Positions 15,276-26,250 of a DNA stretch of 41,598 nt are shown here, in pieces; the first letter of the stretch is position 1; the number at the start of each line of letters is the position of its first letter. The notes beneath the pieces were generated by a model, which was not told the origin of the DNA, made no database searches, and saw only the letters and a list, made by a program, of their open reading frames with translations. The DNA is from Geobacteraceae bacterium. Its GTDB lineage: Bacteria; Desulfobacterota; Desulfuromonadia; Geobacterales; DSM-12255. Both the position numbers and the translations under genes were made by a program. The stretch lies in contig JACABD010000012.1 of NCBI GenBank assembly GCA_013377075.1, forward strand, positions 33,839-75,436, read 5' to 3'.

Positions 15276-16367
15276 TCAGGCTGCGGCATCTGCCTCTGCT
15301 TTACCCAAGTCAAAAAGTTCATTAAAGATCTCCTGAACAGTACCTATATGATCTGCCTTCCAGGCGTTCGTGCCGCAAAAGACGAGACCTGTCTCGACAT
15401 CACCGCGCTGTGCACGATCAAGGGAGGTAACAATACAAAACCTCTCACGACTCTCCTTGTAGGAGCATTTCTTCAAACACGCCATCCTGCAAGGGTTTTT
15501 CTGATCCAGATCGTATTGTCGGATGTTTGCAGTGTTACTGAGAATCGCTCTGCCGGGAAGCCCCGCCGGGCTCATGATCAGGCCGATATCCTCTTTCTTG
15601 CAGTTAATATAAGCCTGTTTGAACTCATCAGCAGCATCACACTCGACAGTTGCAACAAAACGGCTTGCCATCTGCACCCCGTCAGCCCCCTGCTCAAGGG
15701 CGTTTAACAGATCCGGCCTATCCCAGACACCTCCAGCTGCAATTACGGGGATCTCTGCCTCGGGGAACTCTGCCTTCAGATATGCCTTGATTTCCCTTAT
15801 CGTACCGTACTGATCGTAGTCACCATTGCCGATAACCTCCATCTTCTCGCCAAGGTGTCCACCGGCGGTATCAGGATCTTCAACAACAATCGCATCAGGA
15901 AGACGGTTGAACCCCTTGTGCCACTTGCGGACAATCAGCTGAGCGGCACGCAGGGATGAGACAATCGGCACAAGGGCAACATCAGGAGCATGGGCAGTCA
16001 GCCCAGGCAGGGTCAACGGCAGACCCGCACCGCAGACAATCACCTTGGCGCCACCTTCGATTGCTGCCTCGACAAGCTTCTCGAAATCTGCCAGAGCAAC
16101 CATGACATTGACACCGATAATGCCGTCAGGGGCTATTTCATAGGCTTTCTTCAGCTCAGCCTTGAAAGCCAGAGGTTCGGCCTGAAAGTAGTTGCGCCCG
16201 TCGTAGAACTCGCTGTTAAGAGCAATCCCGGCAGCAGCCACAAGACCGACGCCACCGCACTTGGCAACATGACCGGCAAGGGACCCGCCTGATATGCGAA
16301 CACCCATGCCCCCCTGAATGAGAGGATATTTAACGGTATAGTGCCCTATTTTCAAAGGTTTAATCAC
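15276..16367 (-). CDS. Nitronate monooxygenase-like FMN protein (2-nitropropane dioxygenase family)
   Basis: The 363-residue TIM-barrel flavoprotein begins with KYPLIQGGMGVRISGGSLAG and contains IGVNVMVA, AGLPLTLP, EDPDTAGGHLG and VIAAGGVWDRPD with GADGVQMASRF, all typical of the NMO/FabK superfamily. A late cluster of four cysteines (C-x3-C-x3-C-x9-C, in PCRMACLKKCSY and RFC) is unlike classical NMO. Substrates may be nitronates or an enoyl-thioester; sequence alone does not decide. I prefer a GTG start at 16367, with GGGAGG seven bases upstream, over the ATG at 16400. It is monocistronic and divergent from kdsB. Confidence 0.85.
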   Translation of the reverse strand: MIKPLKIGHYTVKYPLIQGGMGVRISGGSLAGHVAKCGGVGLVAAAGIALNSEFYDGRNYFQAEPLAFKAELKKAYEIAPDGIIGVNVMVALADFEKLVEAAIEGGAKVIVCGAGLPLTLPGLTAHAPDVALVPIVSSLRAAQLIVRKWHKGFNRLPDAIVVEDPDTAGGHLGEKMEVIGNGDYDQYGTIREIKAYLKAEFPEAEIPVIAAGGVWDRPDLLNALEQGADGVQMASRFVATVECDAADEFKQAYINCKKEDIGLIMSPAGLPGRAILSNTANIRQYDLDQKNPCRMACLKKCSYKESRERFCIVTSLDRAQRGDVETGLVFCGTNAWKADHIGTVQEIFNELFDLGKAEADAAA

Positions 16368-16497
16368 TGGAGAACCTCCCGCTGTTTGAAGTGTATACAT
16401 CTTAGCAAGATTCCGGTGATTTCTTTTGTAATAGAATTGTAAAACCGGCAGGTAAACTCTCCAGACGGTTACAAAAAAAATCCCTCCTCTTCCCCGC

Positions 16498-16526
16498 TTG
16501 ACACCTCCAACCTTTTTATGTAGTGT
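16498..16526 (+). promoter_or_regulatory. Putative sigma-70 promoter of the kdsB-pyrG-kds-lpt cluster
   Basis: A perfect TTGACA (16498-16503), a 17-base spacer and TAGTGT (16521-16526), 55 bases upstream of the kdsB ATG. The -10 matches the consensus at few positions. It is the best candidate in the 214-base gap before kdsB. Confidence 0.5.
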
Positions 16527-16581
16527 TGAACGTCCCGCCGCAAAGAAGGGACTGACTCCAGGAAAAACGGTCCTTACTCAC

Positions 16582-17340
16582 ATGAAAATTACAGCTATAA
16601 TCCCCGCAAGATACGGTTCTACAAGGTTCGAAGGCAAAGCGCTTGCTGATATTTTCGGCAAACCGATGATTCAGCATGTCTATGAGCGCACAAGCCGCTC
16701 TGCCCTTGTTTCCGACGTAATTGTCGCAACCGATGATGAGCGGATTGCATCGGCTGTCAAGAAGTTCGGCGGCAAAGTGGAGATGACCTCAACAGCCCAT
16801 GAAACCGGCACAGACAGGTTGGCAGAGGTTGCCGGACGGATCGACTCTGATATCATTGTCAATGTTCAGGGTGACGAACCGCTGATTGACCCGGGCATGA
16901 TCGACGAAGCTATCGAGCCAATGACAACTGACAGCTCGCTGGTCATGTCTACGCTCAAGTCGAGGATAAAAACCCTCCATGACTTCCTGAGCCCGAATGT
17001 TGTCAAAGTGGTTACCGACTGGGAGGGAAACGCACTCTACTTTTCCCGTTCGCCGGTTCCCAACTTCCGTGACAAGTGGAATGACCTTAAAGACGAGAAG
17101 TTCTCAAGCGGCAAACTCCTCTGCTACAAACATATCGGCCTCTACGTCTACAGGAGGGATTTCCTGCTCCAGTATTCACAGATGTCACCTACCTACCTGG
17201 AGCTTGCCGAAAAGCTGGAGCAGCTTCGTGTTCTGGAAAACGGCTACAAAATCAGGGTTATCGAAACATCCCATGACTCGATCGGCGTTGATACTCCGTC
17301 CGACCTTGTCGCAGTGATAGAAAAACTCAAAAAACAGTAA
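16582..17340 (+). CDS. kdsB: CMP-Kdo synthetase (3-deoxy-manno-octulosonate cytidylyltransferase)
   Basis: The 252-residue enzyme activates Kdo with CTP for LPS core assembly. The nucleotide-binding start [16 protein letters not shown], the DDERI segment, ETGTDRLAE and the metal-binding [10 protein letters not shown] motif are all present. The CTP it consumes is made by the next gene, pyrG. The frame opens at 16498, but homology starts at the ATG at 16582; no strong ribosome binding site precedes it. It heads the kdsB-pyrG-kdsA-kdsD-kdsC run that supplies CMP-Kdo. Confidence 0.95.
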   Translation: MKITAIIPARYGSTRFEGKALADIFGKPMIQHVYERTSRSALVSDVIVATDDERIASAVKKFGGKVEMTSTAHETGTDRLAEVAGRIDSDIIVNVQGDEPLIDPGMIDEAIEPMTTDSSLVMSTLKSRIKTLHDFLSPNVVKVVTDWEGNALYFSRSPVPNFRDKWNDLKDEKFSSGKLLCYKHIGLYVYRRDFLLQYSQMSPTYLELAEKLEQLRVLENGYKIRVIETSHDSIGVDTPSDLVAVIEKLKKQ

Positions 17341-18957
<1,617 letters not shown>

Positions 18958-18961
18958 TTAA

Positions 18962-19801
18962 ATGAATCTGGAAACCCCAGTCAAAAATGTGAAAATCGGC
19001 AATCTATCAATCGGCGGAAAGAATCCGCTCATGCTGATCGCCGGGCCGTGTGTCATTGAAAACGAGACTGAAACCCTCAAGGCGGCGGAACGGCTGATTG
19101 AAATCACCACCAAGGTCGGCATGCCGCTCGTCTTCAAGGCATCCTACGATAAAGCGAACAGAACGTCAGTGACCTCATTCCGCGGACCGGGGATGAAAGA
19201 GGGGCTGCGGATACTTGCCAAGATCAAGGAGACTTTTGGCCTGCCACTGCTATCTGACATTCATGGTATTGACCAGATTGACGAAGCGGCTGAAATACTC
19301 GACATCCTCCAGATCCCTGCGTTTCTCTGCCGTCAGACAGACCTTGTGGTTGCTGCGGCAAAATCCGGCAAAGTTCTTAATATCAAGAAAGGGCAATTCC
19401 TTGCGCCTTGGGACATGAAAAATGTCATCGGCAAGGCGGTAGATTCGGGCAATGACAATCTAATCCTGACCGAGCGAGGTGTATCTTTCGGCTACAACAA
19501 TCTTGTCTCGGACATGAGAAGCCTGCCGATCATGCGTGGCATGGGCTATCCGGTTGTTTTTGATGCCACTCACAGCGTACAGCTACCTGGCGGCCAGGGT
19601 GGCTCATCCGGCGGGCAGCGGGAGTTTGTGGAGTATCTAGGTCGTGCCGCCGTTGCCACCGGCATTGACGGCATCTTCATGGAAGTCCATAACGACCCTG
19701 ACAAGGCACTCTGCGACGGTCCAAACTCGATCAAGTTGAGTGAACTGGAAGAGCTGCTGAAAAAACTAAAAGCGATTGACGGGATAGTAAAACCATTATG
19801 A
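18962..19801 (+). CDS. kdsA: Kdo-8-phosphate synthase, probably metal-dependent form
   Basis: The 279-residue enzyme condenses phosphoenolpyruvate with arabinose 5-phosphate. Motifs are [41 protein letters not shown] and [16 protein letters not shown]. Cys30 in IAGPC stands where the E. coli enzyme has Asn26; in this family that Cys marks the metal-dependent class, and the metal is inferred from this. The substrate arabinose 5-phosphate is made by the next gene, which overlaps its stop by four bases (ATGA). Confidence 0.96.
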   Translation: MNLETPVKNVKIGNLSIGGKNPLMLIAGPCVIENETETLKAAERLIEITTKVGMPLVFKASYDKANRTSVTSFRGPGMKEGLRILAKIKETFGLPLLSDIHGIDQIDEAAEILDILQIPAFLCRQTDLVVAAAKSGKVLNIKKGQFLAPWDMKNVIGKAVDSGNDNLILTERGVSFGYNNLVSDMRSLPIMRGMGYPVVFDATHSVQLPGGQGGSSGGQREFVEYLGRAAVATGIDGIFMEVHNDPDKALCDGPNSIKLSELEELLKKLKAIDGIVKPL

Positions 19802-20763
19802 TTATTGAAGAGGCAAAAAAGGTAATCCGTATAGAGGCAGAAGCGCTACTTGCTCTTGCCGACTCCATCGACAGCAGCTTTGAACAGGCTGTCAAAACAA
19901 TTCTCTCGGCAAAAGGGCGGGTTATTGTTACCGGCATGGGAAAATCTGGGCTTATCGGCCAGAAGATCGCCTCTACAATGGCCTCAACAGGGACTCCGGC
20001 GTTTTTCCTCCACCCGGCTGAGGCGCTTCATGGCGATCTCGGGATGATTATCCGCGGTGATGTGGTTATTGCCATCTCCAACAGTGGCGAGACCGAAGAG
20101 GTTCTGCGAATTCTGCCGATTGTGAAAAGGATCGGCGCGGAACTGGTCTCCATGACCGGCAAACCGTCGTCAACACTTGCAAAGGCAGGCGACATACACC
20201 TGAACATTGCCATCAAAGAGGAGGCCTGCCCACTTGGGCTCGCCCCGACCGCCTCGACAACCGCAACACTTGCCATGGGGGATGCACTTGCTGTTGCCCT
20301 CCTTGTTGAGCGGGGCTTCAAGGCTGAGGATTTCGCCCTCTTCCACCCTGGCGGAGCGCTGGGGAAAAAGCTGCTCCTCTCGGTCGGCGACATGATGCAC
20401 TCGGGCAGCGCTGTCCCACTTGTCGATCTGGAAACACCGATGCGCGAGGCATTGTTCGAAATCACCTCAAAGGGTCTTGGTTGCACCGGTGTAACCTCTG
20501 CTAACGGCACATTGGCTGGGGTAATTACCGACGGTGACCTGCGCCGCGCCCTTGAGAAGGGGACGGATTTCATGGAGAAGAGCGCCGGGCAGATGATGAC
20601 TGCCAACCCGAAGAGGATCCTGGTAAACGACCTTGCCGCCAAAGGCTTGCAGAAGATGGAGCAGTTCTCCATCACCACCCTCTTTGTCTTTGATAATCCC
20701 GGATCATGCATACCTGTCGGGATACTCCACCTTCACGATCTTCTTAAATCGGGGCTTGCATAA
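19798..20763 (+). CDS. kdsD: Arabinose-5-phosphate isomerase (SIS plus CBS domains)
   Basis: The 321-residue protein converts ribulose 5-phosphate to arabinose 5-phosphate. The SIS domain (about 35-170) carries [20 protein letters not shown] and [14 protein letters not shown]. Two CBS domains (about 205-320) follow, with [13 protein letters not shown]. It overlaps kdsA by four bases and ends directly against the kdsC ATG. KpsF and GutQ are paralogues with the same chemistry; the position between kdsA and kdsC supports the housekeeping Kdo role. Confidence 0.95.
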   Translation: MIIEEAKKVIRIEAEALLALADSIDSSFEQAVKTILSAKGRVIVTGMGKSGLIGQKIASTMASTGTPAFFLHPAEALHGDLGMIIRGDVVIAISNSGETEEVLRILPIVKRIGAELVSMTGKPSSTLAKAGDIHLNIAIKEEACPLGLAPTASTTATLAMGDALAVALLVERGFKAEDFALFHPGGALGKKLLLSVGDMMHSGSAVPLVDLETPMREALFEITSKGLGCTGVTSANGTLAGVITDGDLRRALEKGTDFMEKSAGQMMTANPKRILVNDLAAKGLQKMEQFSITTLFVFDNPGSCIPVGILHLHDLLKSGLA

Positions 20764-21276
20764 ATGAACGACAGACTCGCAAAAATCAGGCTGCTTATCC
20801 TCGATGTTGACGGCGTCATGACCGACGGTCGAATTATTTTTGACTCCAACGGTATCGAAAGCAAGTTCTTCAATGTAAAGGATGGCCATGGCATCAAGAT
20901 GCTGCAACGCGCCGGGATTGAGGTCGCCATAATCTCAGGTCGCGAGTCAAAGGTGGTTGCCAATCGTGCAGCGGAGTTGGGAATTGAGCAAGTATTCCAG
21001 AAATCTCTGAACAAGTTGGAACCATACCTGAAGATACTTGCTGATACCGGACTGGCAGATGAGGAGATTGCTTTTATCGGTGATGACCTGATCGATATTC
21101 CTGTTTTGAAACGGGTCGGCTTTGCCGCAGCCCCGGCAGATGCAATTGGAGAGGTTCTCCCTTTTGTCCAGTTTGTAACAAAAAACAGCGGCGGATGGGG
21201 AGCAGTTCGAGAGGTTTCTGACATGATTTTAAAGGCTCAGAACAGATGGGAAGAGCTCACTGCACGCTACTTTTAA
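20764..21276 (+). CDS. kdsC: Kdo-8-phosphate phosphatase (HAD family)
   Basis: The 170-residue HAD phosphatase has the nucleophile/acid pair Asp14/Asp16 in LILDVDGVMTDGR, the second motif IISGRES and the metal-binding IGDDLIDIPVL. It lacks a cap domain, as KdsC proteins do. It releases free Kdo for KdsB. The ATG follows the kdsD stop with no gap, so translation is probably coupled. A 145-base gap then separates it from lptC. Confidence 0.95.
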   Translation: MNDRLAKIRLLILDVDGVMTDGRIIFDSNGIESKFFNVKDGHGIKMLQRAGIEVAIISGRESKVVANRAAELGIEQVFQKSLNKLEPYLKILADTGLADEEIAFIGDDLIDIPVLKRVGFAAAPADAIGEVLPFVQFVTKNSGGWGAVREVSDMILKAQNRWEELTARYF

Positions 21277-21381
21277 CCATCCCTTCACCCGCAGTCCGGT
21301 GGAACTGACAGCAATTCAATAGTTTGCGGGCAACTCAATACAATCTTTATGCCAACATCAACAAACCCAACCAGAAACCTC

Positions 21382-21411
21382 TTTACTCGTCCCTCAACAC
21401 AATGATATAGT
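21382..21411 (+). promoter_or_regulatory. Putative internal promoter before lptC
   Basis: TTTACT (21382-21387), an 18-base spacer and TATAGT (21406-21411) lie in the 145-base gap between kdsC and lptC, only 11 bases before the lptC ATG. The gap also holds CCCGCA (21288-21293) and TGCGGG (21325-21330), a distant inverted repeat that might fold in the transcript. Confidence 0.35.
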
Positions 21412-21421
21412 TTCTCAACTT

Positions 21422-22000
21422 ATGCCCAGATATATCATCTTCAGGCGCATTCTCGGCTTCATAATTCTGCTGGCAATTGCTGCAACTGCTGTTGTTGTTA
21501 TTCGCTATTTTATCGATAACACCCGAAAAGAGAGAAAGAACCTCCAGAAATCAGTTTCAGCTGAAATCTCAATGAAGACACTTCATTTCACGGAGAATCA
21601 GGAAAGCTTGAAGAAATGGGAACTTTTTGCCCAGAGCGGAACTCACGACAAGCCTGCTGAAAAAACCTCTCTGGAGGATATCCGTTTTATAGTCGAACGT
21701 GATGAAAAAAGCGGACCCGTAACAGTTACTTCAAAGAATGGCGTGTATCTGCATCTGCCAAAGAGTGTCGAGCTAAGTGGCAATGTTCTGGCAAAAACAA
21801 AAGACGGCATGACATTTGAGACAACAGAGATAACATACAATTCCTCTAAACAGACATTCTCGACAAAGGAGCGGGTCAAGCTGACTGATGCTGCTCTTAT
21901 TGTCGAAGGTATCGGCATGGATCTTTTTGTTGATAAGCAGCAGGCAATCGTAAAAAAGCAGGTAGAGGCTACAATTTACCCTGGTAAGGGGCTTAAATGA
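21422..22000 (+). CDS. lptC: LPS export protein LptC
   Basis: The 192-residue protein has one N-terminal membrane helix (about 9-27: ILGFIILLAIAATAVVVI) and a periplasmic beta-jellyroll, with alternating hydrophobic strands and segments such as DGMTFETTEITYNSSKQTFST. LptC bridges the LptBFG transporter and LptA. Sequence identity in this family is low, so the call rests on topology and on the position directly before lptA and lptB. It overlaps lptA by four bases. Confidence 0.87.
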   Translation: MPRYIIFRRILGFIILLAIAATAVVVIRYFIDNTRKERKNLQKSVSAEISMKTLHFTENQESLKKWELFAQSGTHDKPAEKTSLEDIRFIVERDEKSGPVTVTSKNGVYLHLPKSVELSGNVLAKTKDGMTFETTEITYNSSKQTFSTKERVKLTDAALIVEGIGMDLFVDKQQAIVKKQVEATIYPGKGLK

Positions 22001-22512
22001 TTCGCAAATCAGTGTTTTTCACACTCCTTTTTCTATCTTTTTCAGCTCTGCTTTTTGCTGAAACCAGAAAGCTCCGTGCGTCACGGAGTAATGAACCTGT
22101 CAAGATCAAATCTGACCAACTGGTTACAGATAACAACCGCAAGATGGCTACTTTCACCGGAAGCGTTGTGGCAAGACAGGGTGACCTGACAATTTATTCC
22201 GACAGGATGATCATCAGTTACTCTGACGAAGAGGGGGGCATCAGCAGCTCCGAAGTATTCGGCAGTGTAAAGATTATCCAGGGCGAGCGCCGTGCACAGG
22301 CCGACCACGGCATATATGATGCCAAACTGGGCACTATCGTTCTTGACGGCAATCCGAAAGTATTTCAAAACAGTGATACTGTTTCCGGAAACGTAATAAC
22401 CTACTTTCTTGATCAGGAAAAAAGCGAAGTTACGTCAGGCCAGGGAAGCAGGGTTGAAGCTATAATTCATCCAAAGGGAAAAGGTAACGATGGAAAACCA
22501 GCGAAACCTTGA
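21997..22512 (+). CDS. lptA: LPS transport periplasmic protein LptA
   Basis: The 171-residue protein has a signal peptide (about 1-21, ending LLFAET) and an OstA-like repeat domain: [32 protein letters not shown] and the closing [19 protein letters not shown]. It forms the periplasmic bridge that carries LPS to the outer membrane. It starts in an ATGA overlap with lptC and its end overlaps the lptB start. Confidence 0.92.
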   Translation: MIRKSVFFTLLFLSFSALLFAETRKLRASRSNEPVKIKSDQLVTDNNRKMATFTGSVVARQGDLTIYSDRMIISYSDEEGGISSSEVFGSVKIIQGERRAQADHGIYDAKLGTIVLDGNPKVFQNSDTVSGNVITYFLDQEKSEVTSGQGSRVEAIIHPKGKGNDGKPAKP

Positions 22513-23230
22513 CACCCTCACTGCCAGAGATCTGCAAAAGTCATTTGGCGGCAGAAAAGTTGTTAACGGTATCGATATAGACCTTGAAGCAGGCGAGGTC
22601 GCAGGTCTCCTCGGTCCAAACGGTGCAGGCAAAACAACCACATTCTACATGGTTGTCGGCCTCTGCCGTCCGGACAACGGCTCAATTACAATGAACGGTG
22701 AGGATATTACAAAACTCCCGGTCTATTTGCGCGCCAGAAAAGGTCTGAGTTATCTGCCTCAAGAGCCATCTGTCTTTCGCAAACTCTCTGTAGAAGACAA
22801 TCTCATGGCGATTCTGGAGGCAGTAGAGGAGACAAAAGAACTCAGACAAAAGAGAGTAGAAGAACTACTTAACGAGTTCAGAATAACCCATATAGCGAAG
22901 AGCATGGGGTACGCTCTCTCAGGTGGAGAGAGGCGCAGAGTCGAAATAGCCAGGGCTTTGGCAACAAGACCAAAATTCATACTTCTTGATGAGCCTTTTG
23001 CAGGGATCGACCCGATTGCAGTAATTGACATTCAAAACATCATTGCCGAACTAAAAGCAAAAAACATTGGTATACTTATTTCAGACCATAATGTCCGTGA
23101 AACACTTGGTGTCTGCGATAAGGCCTATATTGTAAACTCCGGAGAACTCCTTGAATGCGGCACTCCGGAACAGATTGCAAACAGCCGTAAAGCCCGAGAA
23201 ATTTATCTCGGCGACAAATTCAGACTCTAG
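22490..23230 (+). CDS. lptB: LPS export ABC transporter ATP-binding protein
   Basis: The 246-residue ATPase has Walker [10 protein letters not shown] (residues 42-50), the signature [15 protein letters not shown] and Walker [14 protein letters not shown]. The C-terminal [14 protein letters not shown] is typical of LptB. It powers LPS extraction with LptF and LptG, which are not in this window. It overlaps lptA by 23 bases and is followed by rpoN, an arrangement also seen in enterobacteria. Confidence 0.96.
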   Translation: MENQRNLDTLTARDLQKSFGGRKVVNGIDIDLEAGEVAGLLGPNGAGKTTTFYMVVGLCRPDNGSITMNGEDITKLPVYLRARKGLSYLPQEPSVFRKLSVEDNLMAILEAVEETKELRQKRVEELLNEFRITHIAKSMGYALSGGERRRVEIARALATRPKFILLDEPFAGIDPIAVIDIQNIIAELKAKNIGILISDHNVRETLGVCDKAYIVNSGELLECGTPEQIANSRKAREIYLGDKFRL

Positions 23231-23256
23231 TCACAGACCACTTCAGAGGATAATTT

Positions 23257-24699
23257 ATGGCTCTTGAAATGCGACAGCAGATGAAGCTGACCCAGCAGCT
23301 GGTTATGACGCCGCAGCTGCAACAGGCTATAAAGCTTCTTCAGCTTTCACGTCTTGAGCTTCAGGATCTTGTCCGTCAGGAGCTTGAAGAGAATCCGATT
23401 CTTGATGAAACCGTCGAACAGGAGAACATCAAAGAGCTCGAACAGGTTGAGATCCAGGAGCATGAACCACCACCACTCGAAGAGAGTGAACGGTTCAAGG
23501 AAGTGACTGCCGGCAGTGAAACAATCCGTGAAATGGATTGGGACAGCTACATTGACGGCTACAACTACAGCTCAGGCGAACAGTACAGTGAGGATGAAGA
23601 TCGCCCCTCTTTTGAAAATCTACTTACCAAAAAAGGCACCCTGGTAGACCACCTGGTCTGGCAGCTTAGTCTTTCGAAATTTGACGAAAACGAAGTAGCC
23701 ATAGGTGTTGAAGTTATCGGCAATATTGATGATGACGGCTACCTGAGAAGCACTGTCGAAGATATTGCCAGGTCATGTGAAGTCATGCAGGAGACCGTAG
23801 AGTCGGTTTTACAAAGGATTCAGGACTTCGATCCCCCCGGCGTTGCGGCCAGAGATCTTAGAGAGTGCCTGCTGATCCAGGTTAATCAATTGGGTATGCA
23901 AGGGAGCATAGTCGAGTTCATACTGAAAGATCACCTCAAAGACCTGGAGATGCGTCGTTACAAACAGATTTCCCGTGCTCTCGGTGTAAACATTCAGGAC
24001 ATCCTGACCGCTGCCAAGGTGATATCAGGTCTTGATCCCAAGCCCGGACATATTTTTGCTCAGGACGATGTTCACTACATCTCTCCCGACATTTTTGTCT
24101 ACAAGGTCGGTGACGATTACGTAGTGACCCTTAATGACGAAGGGTTGCCAATGCTCCGTATCAACCCTTACTATACCGATGACAAGGTTAAAGGTATGGA
24201 TTCCGGCACTGAAGAGTATGTTAGTGACAAGATGAGATCTGCGATCTGGCTTATAAAAAGCATCCACCAGAGACAGAGGACAATTTTCAAAGCGGCAAAG
24301 AGTATAGTAAAGTTCCAGCGCGAGTTTTTTGAAAAAGGAATAGAATTCCTGAGACCACTTGTTCTCAGAGATGTTGCTGAAGATATCGGAATGCATGAGT
24401 CAACCATCAGTCGCGTCACCACAAACAAGTATATGCATACCCCCCAGGGGATATTTGAGATGAAGTATTTCTTCAACAGCGCCATATCCATATCCGGTGG
24501 GGACTTCATTGCATCAGAAAGCGTCAAGAGGAAAATCAAGGAATTGATCGAGTCCGAAGATCCCAAAAAGCCTCTCAGCGACCAGACGCTTGCCGAAATG
24601 CTTGCAGCGTGTAACATTAATATAGCAAGAAGAACCGTAACTAAATACAGAGAGATGCTCAGAATCGGCTCCTCATCTGAAAGGAAGAGGATGTTTTAG
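23257..24699 (+). CDS. rpoN: RNA polymerase sigma-54 factor
   Basis: The 480-residue protein has all three regions: a Gln/Leu-rich activator-interacting N terminus (QQMKLTQQLVMTPQLQQAI), an acidic linker (about 45-110), the core-binding region and the DNA-binding C terminus with the RpoN box ARRTVTKYREML. It directs polymerase to -24/-12 promoters and depends on activators such as the one truncated at the left edge. AGAGGA precedes the ATG by nine bases. Confidence 0.96.
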   Translation: MALEMRQQMKLTQQLVMTPQLQQAIKLLQLSRLELQDLVRQELEENPILDETVEQENIKELEQVEIQEHEPPPLEESERFKEVTAGSETIREMDWDSYIDGYNYSSGEQYSEDEDRPSFENLLTKKGTLVDHLVWQLSLSKFDENEVAIGVEVIGNIDDDGYLRSTVEDIARSCEVMQETVESVLQRIQDFDPPGVAARDLRECLLIQVNQLGMQGSIVEFILKDHLKDLEMRRYKQISRALGVNIQDILTAAKVISGLDPKPGHIFAQDDVHYISPDIFVYKVGDDYVVTLNDEGLPMLRINPYYTDDKVKGMDSGTEEYVSDKMRSAIWLIKSIHQRQRTIFKAAKSIVKFQREFFEKGIEFLRPLVLRDVAEDIGMHESTISRVTTNKYMHTPQGIFEMKYFFNSAISISGGDFIASESVKRKIKELIESEDPKKPLSDQTLAEMLAACNINIARRTVTKYREMLRIGSSSERKRMF

Positions 24700-24737
24700 C
24701 AACGTCCGCTTAACTACCACTATTAACAGGAGGCATT

Positions 24738-25283
24738 ATGCAGATCACAACAACATTCAGACACATGGAACAGAGTGATGCTCTAAAGAGCTATGTGGAA
24801 GAAAAACTTGAGCGGGTAAAGAAGTATATCGACGAACCGGTTGTTGCACAGTCCTACATGACTGTTGAAAAGATAAGGCACATCGTTGAGATAACCCTGA
24901 CGGCAAAAGGAGTTACCATCAAGGCCTCAGAGGCAACTAACGACATGTACGCATCTATTGACGCCGTAGTTGACAAGATCGAGCGCCAGCTTCGCAGATA
25001 CAAAGAGAGACTCAAAGGACACAAACCATCTACCGATGTACGCGCTAAAGAGGGTAAAAGGACGATCGTTCAGGCAGAAAGTCTTGAGCAGCAACAAACT
25101 CCTGTTGTCATTAAAACAGAATCGATCTCTATTAAGCCAATGTCTGTAGATGAGGCAGTAATGCAGATGGACCTCATGCACAAGGACTTTCTGGTATTTA
25201 CCGATGACTCGAGTGAGAATATTAATGTCATATATCGTCGTAAAGATGGCAATTACGGGCTCATAGAGCCTAACAGAGGCTAA
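24738..25283 (+). CDS. hpf: Ribosome hibernation promoting factor, long form
   Basis: The 181-residue protein has an N-terminal HPF/YfiA domain (about 1-100; ITTTFRHMEQSDALKSYVEEKL, split here as a beta strand and helix) and a C-terminal dimerisation domain (about 125-181; SIKPMSVDEAVMQMDLM and FRRKDG-like VIYRRKDGNYGLIEP). The long form alone makes inactive 100S ribosome dimers in stationary phase. AGGAGG lies six bases before the ATG. It sits between rpoN and hprK, as in many proteobacteria. Confidence 0.93.
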   Translation: MQITTTFRHMEQSDALKSYVEEKLERVKKYIDEPVVAQSYMTVEKIRHIVEITLTAKGVTIKASEATNDMYASIDAVVDKIERQLRRYKERLKGHKPSTDVRAKEGKRTIVQAESLEQQQTPVVIKTESISIKPMSVDEAVMQMDLMHKDFLVFTDDSSENINVIYRRKDGNYGLIEPNRG

Positions 25284-25290
25284 CGGACTG

Positions 25291-26250
25291 TTGAACACTG
25301 CCAGCCTTACAATTCAGGATCTCCTGCAGGACAAGGAGTATGGGCTAGACCTTTCACTCTTTGCAGGTGAAAAGGGGCTGTCACACCGTCTCTACAGTGC
25401 CCGCATCCAGAAGCCCGGACTTGCTCTGACCGGATATACGGAGCATCTCCATCCGGACAGGCTTCAGGTACTAGGCAACACCGAAATATCATATCTACAT
25501 AAGATGCCACCTGAGCAGTCTACTGCAAACATTGCAAGATTCTGCTCATTTCCGATCTCTTGCTTTATTGTGACCAAAGGGCTGGATCCCCCTGACTACC
25601 TCAAGAATGAGGCGGAAAAAGCAGGGATCCCTCTCTTGGGAACATCTCTTCAATCTTCCATTTTTATCTCCCTGATAACAAAGTTTCTTGAAGAACGACT
25701 CCTTCCTACCACTCACATTCACGGCGTTCTTGTAGATGTACTGGGTGTAGGAGTCCTTCTTCTTGGAAAAAGCGGCATCGGCAAAAGTGAATGTGCACTT
25801 GACCTTGTAATAAGAGGGCATCGGCTTGTCGGAGACGACATCATCAACATAAAGAAAAAGGTCCCCTCTTCCCTCGTCGGTCAGGCCGGCGAACTGATTC
25901 AGTATCATCTTGAAATCAGGGGGCTTGGCATTATCAATATTAAAGATCTTTACGGTGTTTCTTCAATAAGAGAAAAGAAGATCATTGACATGGTCATAGA
26001 GCTTGTGGAGTGGGATCCGGATCAAGAATACGACAGACTCGGCATAGACGATCAGATTTATACAATTCTTGGAGTGGAGTTGCCTCACATCTGTATACCG
26101 GTGAGACCCGGAAGAAACATAACATCCATAATAGAGGTCGCAGCAAGGAATTTTCTTCTGAAAGGTATGGGTTACCACTCTGCAAAAGAGTTTCAGGAAA
26201 AGCTTCTTGCCCGCATGGAAGTAAGGCCCATCGGTGATGAAGTTGAGTAA
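25291..26250 (+). CDS. hprK: HPr kinase/phosphorylase
   Basis: The 319-residue bifunctional enzyme phosphorylates or dephosphorylates HPr on Ser46. The Walker A motif GKSGIGKS is at 159-166, and the family signature EIRGLGIINIKDLYG is followed by the conserved VELVEWDP region. The start appears to be TTG at 25291, eight bases after the hpf stop, with AGAGG about 11 bases upstream; no in-frame ATG occurs before residue 72, which would remove much of the N-terminal domain. Its target HPr is encoded at 27611. The end overlaps rapZ. Confidence 0.93.
   Translation: MNTASLTIQDLLQDKEYGLDLSLFAGEKGLSHRLYSARIQKPGLALTGYTEHLHPDRLQVLGNTEISYLHKMPPEQSTANIARFCSFPISCFIVTKGLDPPDYLKNEAEKAGIPLLGTSLQSSIFISLITKFLEERLLPTTHIHGVLVDVLGVGVLLLGKSGIGKSECALDLVIRGHRLVGDDIINIKKKVPSSLVGQAGELIQYHLEIRGLGIINIKDLYGVSSIREKKIIDMVIELVEWDPDQEYDRLGIDDQIYTILGVELPHICIPVRPGRNITSIIEVAARNFLLKGMGYHSAKEFQEKLLARMEVRPIGDEVE

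Noticed and set aside
20028-20711. Minus-strand open frame (227 codons) opposite kdsD
   Set aside because: The plus strand encodes a full SIS/CBS protein with all motifs; the antisense frame is Ser/Arg/Pro-rich without domain features.
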